In this document: in pieces, positions 13,101-25,100 of the stretch
Layout of the letters: each line of letters starts with the position of its first letter
Position numbering within the stretch: the stretch's first letter is position 1
Assembly: GCA_947652115.1 (NCBI GenBank)
Contig: OX393562.1
Location: 18,518,046 to 18,582,045, forward strand
From: Blastomussa wellsi
Lineage: Eukaryota > Cnidaria > Anthozoa > Scleractinia > Plerogyridae
Length of the DNA: 64,000 nucleotides
Direction: 5' to 3'
Translations under genes and position numbers: made by a program
Notes under the pieces: generated by a model
Told to the model about the DNA's origin: nothing
The model's database searches: none
The model's input: the letters and a program-made list of their open reading frames with translations, nothing else

Positions 13101-16100
13101 CCGAGACAACGTAATTGGTTAAAAGTATCAAAATCCCCCGCCTCTCCACTATCCAAGATGGCGGCCATGTCAAAATTTCCGATCAAAATCTCCACCCTGG
13201 GGACAAACGTCGCACTCAAAATCCCGTGGGTAGTCCGACCCCCCCAACGGGATTAACATCGATAGGTGCATTACATGTGCACACGTAAGCATTCCTTAAC
13301 CTTCTCCAAAGAAAAGTGGTTTCCTAGCATCCACACCGACGTAGTCAAAGTAGGACGTCCATTTCTTGGTTGTCTTCCCTGACTGAAATGCAAGAGATGA
13401 CAAAAAATAATGGTTCAGCCACGAGCAAGATAGGATCTATTGTTGTCACTGACAACAATTTGTTTTTTGAACAGTTAAATGGTGTAAAAAGCAATTTGAC
13501 CACATATCAGTGGTTATGTGTATTTAAAGGAGCTTTCTCATCATAATTGAATTCAGGCACTAAATTGACTGCAGATCAAAGAAAATGTCGAAATAATAGT
13601 TTGCCCAGGTAGAAAAAGGGAAGAAGGCGCAGTGGCCTAATAGTTAGTACGCTGGACTCCAAATCAAACAGTCCAGGTTTAAGCCTTGGCTTGGACACTG
13701 CATTGCATTCTTGGGCAAAAAACTTTACTCTCACAGTGCCTCTCTCAAACCAGGTGAAAAATGGGTGCTGGCAAATTTACTGCTGGGGGGTAACCCTACG
13801 ATGGACTAGCATTCCATCCCCCCATGACGGCCTCCCCAAAACAAAAGCACTTTGTCATGAATCCAGCCAGCTACGCAGGCTACATCCAGGGGGAGTAGTG
13901 GCCCGGATTAGGCTACAAAATTAGGATAAGTTTGAGCCTGATGGGCCACTAGGCTCTTATGTAGACTTTATCAAGGTAGAAACACACAAAAGAGGTAACA
14001 ATAAAGTTATAAGAAAGATGATTGAGGAAATAGGCGAATGGACAAGTTTTGGTCGGGGGGGGGGGGGGCAGTGTAACATTTGCCCCCAAAATTTCAAAAT
14101 TTATCTTGCTGCTCAAAAAATGTCAGTTGCCCAACATTTGGGGGGAGGGTCTGTCCCACCTCCCCACCCCCTGGCCCGTATGCATATGATTGAGAATGAT
14201 TGTAATCAACAAACCTGAAAAATTTGGGTTAGGGTCTAAAATTTTCAAGATGTGTTATTTGTGACACAGCTCCACTAACCTCGTCTTTTTTATCCAACAA
14301 GAAAGACATGATTTTCTGGAGAAAGAAAAAAGAAAATATTTTTAAGGGGTCCTAGTGCAGTTGCTAAAGGATTGCTCAAGATGATATTTGGAGGCAGTAT
14401 TACATGAGTGAAACTAATGCCAGTCCCAAACTGTGCGTTTCACGCATTTTTAGCATCCTATTGATGAACGGATGTAACAATTAGATATTTAAAGAAGCCA
14501 ACATTGAGATCATGGACTGAATTGAATTAGAATTTTATATCACTAAAACTCGGAGAGAAAGAGCCAGGCGTCCGATTTTTCTTAGGAATCAGAAATAACA
14601 ACTTCTTTTTCATCAGTTGTATATGGAATTACTGTTTACGCATAAAAGAGAAATGCTACTGTTGGTAAAGTCTGTAAATATGGGTGTTCATTACGTCACC
14701 ACTTTTATGGTAATGCGAATTTCATTAAAACCCATGCTTAGTATCAAGCAAGTGAATGTTCTTTGTCTATAAACTATTGGTACCGGCTTCAATTGTCAGA
14801 TTTATAAGTCCTTGAAGTTTTACGGTTTTTTTCTATTTTATTCAAATGACTGGTCAAATAAGGCCGTGATTTGAAACAGTTGAAGCACTCTTCAATGGAA
14901 TTATACCGCAACGCCTGGTTTTCAAAATATGATGGCTAGAAACCGCCCTTAGCAGCAAATTCTTGGCGAATTGGTAGTTAAGAAGAACCCCCCCTTACTG
15001 GTCAGATGCTTACAGATTAAAAAAAACATGACATAAACAGCATCAAATCATCAATTGAGTTTCTTACATCTGTGTATGAATAGCCACTGTTTGTAAGAAT
15101 AAATGTTTTGTGTCCATCTTTTCTCATTCTAGAACAAAAACGATAGACAATAAAAACATTGTGCGAGATCAAGCAAGATTATATTTAGGTGACGTTAATA
15201 AAGCTCTCATCGTTCAAGTAAGTTTTGAAGCTTACAAGGAAAACCTATAAACCGCCTTTACAAAAAGAACAACTGGTTTTAAAACATACCTGCTTAACAA
15301 CTCGGCAAGTTTAGGCTGAAAATGGAAAAGTGAACTTTAGTAAAATGGTATTTATTCACCAAAAACTGCTTCATTTACATGAGTCAAAGTTAAAACAAGC
15401 TTCTTTTAAAATACAAGTTCAAGTTCAAGTTTACTGCACATTGTTTACAGAAAACTAAACATAAAACACTATACAATTATTACAGAAAAAATAAAGGTAC
15501 ACTCGTAGAAATTAACTAGTCGAGACAATAATTAATAGTGTACAGTGACCAAAGTGGTCACTGTCATGTGGATATAAGGTATGTTAAGTATAGTTTAAAT
15601 CTTAATGACATAATTAAATCGTAAGAAATGCGAGATAGAAAAAAAGTCCTACATATTGTACAGCATCATACCAGAACAAGAATGCTATGTAGGTGGGGTT
15701 TTTGTTACGCTAGATACAATCTTTATGTTAAACACCAACAAGCTACACTTGCAGAAAAGAAATCTTGCTACATTTAAAACATCGTTTTTACAACTGCACT
15801 ACTTAAATAACAGTACATTACTTACAGAAGGTTACAAAAGATTATAAAATAAGTTACTTATACACCATTTTTAACATACTCATTTACCTAAGATAACTCT
15901 CATTACTTAAATATAATCATTTATTACATGAGTACTGGGATTTGCTCTAAACAAAGCTGTCAAATAAAAATGATCTGACAAAGACTAAAAACAATGTGAT
16001 TGGTCATACGATTTTTCTCACAAGTGAAAAATATCGTATGACCAATCACAGTCTGCATACGAAATTTTTCACTAGTGAAAAAAGTTGTATCGGTTTTCCC

Positions 16101-19100
16101 ACCTTTTTGGGCGGCCCGCCAAGGTGGATGAAAGTGATTTATCGACGATCGAGAAAACGAGAATACAAAAAGAAAAACTAAACAGAATGTTGCTTTGCTC
16201 AAGGAATTTCTGGCGCTGAAGAACGACGAAATCTTGAGATATTGAAGAAATTCCCCCGAAGGAGCTGAATCTTACGTGAGCTAATACTTGCAGAAACTCA
16301 TCAATTGTCAAATGTAAGCTTAATTCTTTTTGAACGGTCATTGCTTTTTTCCTGAAATGAGCTATTTTCAAGTACAGTTCGTCTCGTTCAGCATATTCAT
16401 AAATTATTCAGTATTTTAGACGTCTTAACAACATTGAGTGTGTTTAAATAAATTTGGCGATATTGCATGAGTTCGCGACTTCTTTGTCTTGTTGCCATTT
16501 GACTGCGATACAAAGTTATAAACATTTGTAATATCTCAGTGCTCATAAAATAAACAAATTACTTCATGGTTAGTTCGCTTGTACGACTTTTATTCACTTG
16601 TTGTGAAGAATCTCAAACTCACTTGTTCGCTGCGCTCACTCGTTCGTTTGCGATTCCTCACAACTCGTGAATAAAAATCATATGCGCTCACCAACCATGA
16701 AGTAATCTCTATTTATTCTAGTTTATTCCTATAGTTTACGTTGCATAATTCATATTGCTTTATAAAATAATAAATATTTCCTCCTTGGAAACCCAGTGTT
16801 TAAGTAATATTGTTCATGTCTTGGAGAGTAGAAAAATATCAAGAAAAAAAATGAGAAATATAACTGTAGGTATACTGTATCAACATCAAGGATCAATTTA
16901 ACATAATGATATGTTTCATGATAAAAGCACATATTTTCAGTCAACACTGATTCAAAGTTATTACTAGCATTCAGGGATATGAGGCCACATTGTTTTCAAT
17001 AAGTTTGACAAGTTTTCATTGATTACAATAGAAATTATGTTCGTTTTACAGGAAGAAGGTGATTGGTAGACTCCGAAAAAGAGAAAAACTTGGTAGGCTA
17101 ACATGCTCCTTTACGAGTATGACGATTTTTAAGCCACAAATTAAGAAACAGCTGCCATCTTTGTGTGTGCACTGTTGCATGCACTTGTCATACACATTCA
17201 ATACAAGATGAGTCAAGCCCATAAGCTGCCATTTTCTGATTTTAAAATGAATTACCTTCAGAGAGAAGCGAAAAACGGATCAGAAAGCAAAAATCAGGAC
17301 AAAACTCATGCCAAAAGTTATGAATTAGTCAAGTTTTCTGGTGTATGCATGTTGAATACAACAACCAGGATTCCCTGCATGTGTGTCTCAGTGAGGGAAC
17401 TGGGCATTGGGAGGATAAAATTGGTAAATATTGGGTTATTGATGTGAAAAAATTAAACTAGTACAATACAATACAACTTGTACAAGTACAATATACAAAC
17501 CTCTCTAATTACATATGTGTCAAGATTGTCAACAGTGAGTTGTTTCAGTGTACCCTGAAAAGAAAAGACACATTTTGTGAAATTACATTTTGTATTGCCT
17601 TTATAATTGTAACTGTGACAATGTCCATACCCAGTCCCACCACAGAAGGTTTCTTGGTTTGAACCCTCCAAACACTTAAAATTACAGTTTTGCATCAATT
17701 CAAAACTGTTTTTAGCATTTTTGTTCCATGTATGTTCACTTTTAGAAAACGTAAGAAATGAATAATGTTTGAGAGAGAGAAATCTTTCTTTTTGCTGCTT
17801 AAGTTCGAACTTGGCAAATGAAAAGTGGTTCTTATTTACATGAGGCCAAATCAATGTTTTCACGTCATTGTGACAGAAAAAAAATGATTCGTGATGCGTG
17901 ATTCAGTTTTTGAGAATCCTGCACCCCCAACCACCAGGAATTTCCAATCCCTTCTGTGGGGGTAGTGTGGAGATTTTCTGGAATAACACATTTTAAGGTA
18001 GCATCCCACCCCAAATGACCGCTTTGCGTTCGCACCGTTTTAAGGTAAGACGTTAAATAAAAACCCTGACAAACTATATATTTTCTGAAAGCTTAATAAA
18101 TGAAGATTACCATACCATATTGATTGAAAGAAAAAAGTTTAATGCCTTGAAAATATAGCGATCGTTTTGCACATGTACATGGCTTGCAATATTCAGTTAC
18201 TGTGCATTCGGAAGTGATCTAGAGGAAGAGACAAACATTGCGCCGAGTTCTTAACACCTTTGTCTCAAAAAACGTGTTGGCGAATTTTGATATCCTGCCT
18301 GGTTAGTTTTTTACACCCGGCTAAACTTCGAGGTTCGAAAAAATATCCCTCCTTTTCCTTCATTTGTTTATAACTCCAGAAAGAACGGGAAAAACCAAAA
18401 ATGCCGACACGGTTTTTGAGCCACATTATATGGGAACTTTCTCCCCAAATTTGAGCTAAATCGATGCACGCGCACTTAAAACGTGCGCCCAATTTCTTGA
18501 AAATATAGTTACGAGAAAAAGAGCAAAACAGTTTCAGAGACGTCCTTCCGGCTGAATGAGATTAAAACAACAAAGCGTGAAATATGTCAAATACTGTTTT
18601 GTGCGGGAATTTAACGCTACATTTCAGTTTTACCAGGTATCGCTGTTGGATAGCTCGCTCTGAAGGTAAGTTGCTACTGTAGAATTGGAAGTGTTTCATC
18701 CCAGTTTGTGGAGTTTTCATTCCTCTGACTGGTAGATCAAATGTTGTTGCGCGGTCTGGCCGTGACAAAATTGCGTGTGGAAACAAGGATGGTATGTAAC
18801 ATGATAATGACGTGTTGACAGATTGTCACAATGACTTGTCAACATCTCATTAAAAGCAATTAGTAACGAAAACACTGTTTTATCCATAACTTCCCGTAGA
18901 AACAATATTTTTTCAAAATTTTGTTTAAAACAAAGATAGGAGTAAGATCTATCTTGCTATCGTAAAATATTTTTTCCCCACAATGGTCACATTTGGGGTG
19001 GAATGCTACCTTAACAATTATCTACATGTAATCAATAAAACTTTGTCAAGGGGCAATGGTATGACCACCACTATGATATATAACAATTATTCCATGAGCC

Positions 19101-22100
19101 CGCATTGGATATGAAGTGATAAAACAACCAACGAGCGCGTAGCGCGAGTTGGTTATAATCACTTCATATCCAACAAGGGCAAATGGAATAATTGTTTTAG
19201 TAAATTCTCGAACCATATCTCTTGAATTTTTGTGGGAGACAGCTCCTGAAACCTGCCAGTGTTGGCCATTATAGAGGGCTGAAGTTAAAAACTTGGCGCA
19301 CTATTTTCCATATGACGTAAAACTCTGACTACTGGCTCATAGTCAGAGTTTTTTTAGCCAATCAAAAAGCTAGAAATGCAATAGTCGGAGGTGAGAATAT
19401 ACTAAATAGCAATATTTATATAATGGCAGTACATTTTTATACTTACCTTGATATGCACCCAGTCTACTGCCGCTCTGACATCTTGGTGTATGCTCTTGTA
19501 AGTTAAAAGCAACTCGTCTGAGCTAATTACACCATTTTTTGTTCTGTTGAATAGAATTAAGTCAATTATTGGAAAGAGTTCTTAGCAGTAGTTACCTTGA
19601 AAACCTGGGAACTACATAATATGCTACAATAAATAAATTTAACAAAGAAAGAAGCCTAAGCCATGTATTATACTGTCATAAAACATGACAGGCATTTGAG
19701 AAAACGAGGGAAATGTAGAAAACACGAGCTGCAGGCGAGTGTTTTCTACATTGATATTTTTCTTGAGTGTCCTCAAATGTCCGGAGTGCTTTATGACAGC
19801 ATAATACATGGCTTAGGCTTCTTTATTTACTTTATGATATAGATTTTATACGCCATGAGTAAAAAAAAACACACGCACAATTGATAAACTGAAGTAATTT
19901 AATTTCGCTTCTACTTTCCTCTCAAGTTTAGAAGCTTCCTCAGTCAACAATTTCTACAGCTTAACTCAGAATTTTGTCAGAATTTTGAGACTTGCTAACA
20001 AGTCAAGCTCACAAACCAAGAACAAGGACTAATTACAGAGTGGGGGGAAATGGCTGCTGGGTTCCCAAACAGTGAATGTAAACCGCAAGAGATTGGACTA
20101 CGGTCTACTGCTAAACTGGAAACAAAAAGAAATAGTGAATGACTGTGAGGAAGTCTATGTGTATCAATTGGTAAACGTTTTTAGCAAGGGCACTTAGTGA
20201 TGCTTATCATAAAGTATGCATCCGTTAACAATCAATACTGGACATCTTTTATGACGATAATTCCCTGGGAGCAACAATAGTTTAACTTACCGTTTAAAAT
20301 CTGGACTGTTGTCAAAGTAATTCACTAAACAGGCCAGCAAATGTGTTTCTACCATTAAAAAGCAAACGACATTCTTCACTAAAATATCGTAATACATGCA
20401 GTGTATGCCTGCAAACTCTCATACATTATAGGCATGAGTCCTACAGGTATGCCCTGCAGATTAAACGTCGATCTCACTCCTACTCACACCTACGGATCAA
20501 TTTCTCATGCCTCACTAAAAAAATTGGGATATTACAGCTTCAACTGACACAGATTATGTACGGTGTGCTAAATGGTTGATCTTCTTGTTGAACTCTAAAC
20601 CACCTCATCCTCATCGGCAAATACTTTCTTTATTACAAAGCACTAAACAAAGTGAAATTTCAGTTTGCAGATTTCGTTAATCTTACATGACACAATAGAA
20701 ATTAAATGCTATATAGCTCTTATGTCAAACAATAACAAGGCCTTTCTGCAAAAGTGGTCTAATTTTGTTAACTAGTACTTTACAAATCATAAGGAGTAAA
20801 ATAAAAACAATTGCAATGTGGAAGTAAAGGAAAAATGTCTTATGTATTCATTGTAAGTAGCGTAACGTGTTAATTGTTTTCTCTCATGAAAGGCAAAATT
20901 AAAAAATAAAACAAAAACAAAACAAAAACTGACGGTTTTTAAAAATAATTTAGGTAAACTCGAAGCACTGCATAAAAAGAAAGGTTCACATAAATGACAG
21001 CACTTCATAAAAATTCTCCAATTTTAGAAGGAAAAAGTACTTGAGATGATGTATCCACAATGTTGTGTTTGACAAAACACATCCTGGGACTGAGATCCAG
21101 AAATCTTCGGACTATTTCGGAAGTGTTTGGATCCTCCTTGGGAATCTTTGGACAACTATGGATACAACTACATCATCTTCGAAAACCCTAATAAAAATCT
21201 CATGCTTTTGACTCAGAAAAAGTTGGCAGGAATAGCAGTATAGCACCAAACCTGTAAAAATACTCTCAGCTACTACTAAATGCAAGTATTAATAATTTTT
21301 CTTTTAGTGCTACATGCATGACTGTATAATATATAAATTGTATTTGTAACAGCTTTACATTTACCTGGCAAGTTGAACAATGTATTCAGTATGAAATATC
21401 TCGAACTATCCATCTGTAAAGTTAATTAGCAGGTTAGTAATTAATATAACAATTATTATTTATGATTAATAATAGGCCCTTTGCACGACCCAGTCACATG
21501 GTTCAAAAAACACCCTGCTGGTGAGCAAGCTAAGCTCTGGGACATGAAGTGACTTTGTTTTGGATGTCCCAGCACATAGCTTGCTCACCAGCAGGGTGTT
21601 ATTTTGTACCATGTGACTGGGTCGTGCAAAGGGCCTATAAGATAGCATAACATTGAAATATGTCTGAAGTCGCTGACAGAAAAAAAACTGGAAAATTTGC
21701 TACTTACTTGGACAAACTTATTGGGGTATAATTTTCTCACTTCGTGGCTGCAAGAAAAAAGTATTTTAACATTTGCAATTTACCAAATAAAATGATCAGT
21801 TACACACATCAATATCTTTTTGCAACCTCCATTAATTTCATTCAAACGCGACAAAAACATAGGTAACTTTTTAGTCAGAAGTGCATTCCAAACTAGTGAT
21901 CAACCCAACAACTTCAATCTCCCAAATCATTCTAAGCAACATATGGCAGTCTGCGGCCTTTCCCTTCACCAAGGAAACACGGAAAGCCGTAAAACTCTAG
22001 AACAAAAATTTATTTTTCAAATCGGCACTCTTAATCCTTACGGTATCAACGAACGCTTTTCATTCAACTAATTTATTCCGAAGTTTTCACGTTACCAGGC

Positions 22101-25100
22101 ACCAGCCAATAGCGAAGCTCCATCTTTCTGTATATAAAAAACACACGACACACAATTCCTTGATTCGCTCCGATGAAGGGCTAACGCTCGAAACGTCAGC
22201 TCTTGAATCTCTTTACGGTGGCCAATTGACATTATCAACCCAGTTGATAAAACCAAATTATATTGTTATACTTCCCATCGATGCAGCACCACAGTGTCTT
22301 TAGAAACTTACCCCCTCTATTCAATATTTATTTATTTTGCATAAAATATAGTAGCTCATTAATTAGGCTGGCACTGGTTATATCTGGTTTCATTTGCACA
22401 TAGCAACCAGGAGCATTTCTAGGGACTCTAGTTATTGCAGGGTTCTGTTTATCTAATTTGCCAGTTCACATTTTTGCACCTGGGCATAGAGAGGCACTGT
22501 GAGAGTACAGAGTCTTTCCTGTGAAAACACAATAACTCTAAGAGAGACAGTTGTATTCACAGGCTAGATTGACAAGGACTCAGGTATGTTGTCTGCCAAC
22601 TAAATCATACAAAGTAACCTGATGACTTGCTTAATTAGGGCAAGCAAAATTTGACAGAAGCTTGTTTGAAAGGGAAAGTTGGAATGCTCCTGCTTTCTCT
22701 CATTTTCTGTTTAACACAAATGAGTGAACAGTCTAGTGAAGGATCTACTGTACTACAAAGTCAAAGAATTTTTACCAACCCGTTCAAGAAGTCAAAACCA
22801 TGTACACAAACAAGAATATTTCCATAGGTGTCAACCTATAAAATAAATTAAAACTTGTTTATTTCAAAGACCTCAAACAGTTCTTGCTGTTGGTAAACAA
22901 GCAAGATTGCTTTGAATTAATCATTTTTACATCCAGTAACAATATTATTTGAGTACAGTGCACAGAAGTTTGGATAAATTTGGATTTGGTAGATTACTTA
23001 GAATACTAATGCTAGCGGGATTAAAAAAAATGTTGCTATCATAGATTCTTGTATATAAAATTATTAAAACACATACCTTCAAAAGATTTCCCAGTTCACA
23101 GTCAAAGAAGAGACCCCTGAGAAAAAAGAAGTGAGCCAGCTCAAGGATGAATGAGATTAAACCATGTTTAATGCATGAATTAATTGCCTAACAAAATAGC
23201 GTGAGAGAGTGAGAGTACCAATGGGGTCCATTCCTATACCTCATAGCATGACTATGCAATCCATGAGCTAAAAATCAAGGTTGCCTTAATTTTACTTCTG
23301 GAGCAAGACACTGTGACAGATGTCTAAGTTGTGTCTTCTCAAGAACTCAACACGATCCAGACCACAACATCCACAGTCCAATACACTCCATGTAATTTGG
23401 AGAGTTTTCTAATCTTTACACTCTACCAGTGGTCATTAATTCCTTACTACTGGTCGAAATGTGAATTTCCTACAGAGAAGCTTTTTTAGACTTAAGACAA
23501 AAATAAAGAAAGTTACATTATTTTATTATTCTTTGCAGGCTTTGAAGTTTGTTTTCATTTTTGGCAAAAATTAAAATATGCTGATACATGTAAATCACAT
23601 TGCATAAATATGTACCTGACAGGGAAGGCTTCATTATATTCAAATTTGAGAACATCCTGACAGAGAAAAGTATACTTTTAGTCAAGTTATAGATTGAAAT
23701 TGGAAACAGACATGGATTCCATGTATCTCATTCTCAAAATCTGCAGGGCATATATTATCTGCAAGATAATTACTAAACACAAAATACATTATGCAATGTT
23801 TGGAAGTCTTGGAAAATCATTTCTCAAACTCATTAATAATTCATCTCGTCAAAACAAAGGAAATCAGAACCATAACCATGGTTTGGAAATGTAATCTTAA
23901 TTAGCATAGATTTTTACGATTTTATTTCTTCTTTTTCTCTGTAGTTTCAAAGTTTTTCAAAAGTACTCCACTGCACGTCGTATTTTCAACTCTCTTCTCG
24001 GTGTTTGGAAATGTGATGAAACACTGTCTCTCGTGTTTGATATATTTGCTTCATGTCAACGTCTTGGAAGAATTATGTGCTACTGCATGACTATTAGTAC
24101 ACTGAAGTTAACTTAAATAGACCAATTTCGATATTTTAAAATTCAAAAACAATAGACCTCAGAATGAGGCTCTGGGGAATATAAAACTACAGAGTTTGTG
24201 GGGTTTATTCCCTGGAGCCTCATAGTGATGTCTATTGTTTTAGACTGAATTTTAAAATATCGAAATTGGGCTATTACCTGTGGGTAACCAATTGATGCTA
24301 ATCTCTCACAGATTAAGTCAAAGGCTTTCTTTTCATAGACAGGGGATTTGTAAACTAAAACAGAACCAAAGATTGAGGTCATCAGTATTATTTATTGCAG
24401 CGAAACCCTTGTGTGTATTTGAAAAACTTTTATTATCTTCAAAATACATTGCACTATCCATTTCTGACTTTATTATTTTTATGATTAACATTCAGCTTCC
24501 TTATAAATAAGTTCCAATAAAGTCAAATTGTTATTTGACTCTGTTGCCCAGGGTAGCCATTGTAGCATGAAATAATTTTTACTTTTCTCTGATGGACATG
24601 TACATCCAAAACTAAAATGTAACTTTATTTCTTTTGCAATTTGTCTATTGGTACACTGAACCAATTAAGTACTAAATAAATTATTTTTATTAGGGGTTTA
24701 AAACAATCTATGGTAATCACAGTATAGAACATTAGGCTGTCAGTACTTGCAATTAACTAAATAACTTCTTATTACTAACTTGCAATCACACTTGACTCAT
24801 AATTACAGTAGATCTATTGTGTTACATTATGTAGGAAGCAATACTATTATAATTAAATTGCCCAGTTGTATATCAGTTTGACTGGCTATGCCATCACTGT
24901 TTCTTTGCCATCCTTCTTAAAGTGACTTTATGTGGCTCGTGCTAATAAATAGAATGGCAGAATGGCGGAATGCCAAAATGTTGGAATACTAAAACCTGGA
25001 TCACTGAATTCATAAACCCGGAATGCATGAAAATCCTGAACAACAGACACCTGGAATGCCAAAAAACGCCAGGCTTATAAAACCCACAAGGTGTACAGCT

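Noticed and set aside
16072..16371. 99-residue minus-strand ORF in an NT5C2 intron
   Set aside because: It runs into a hairpin-rich repeat and does not match the NT5C2 protein; probably repeat-derived.
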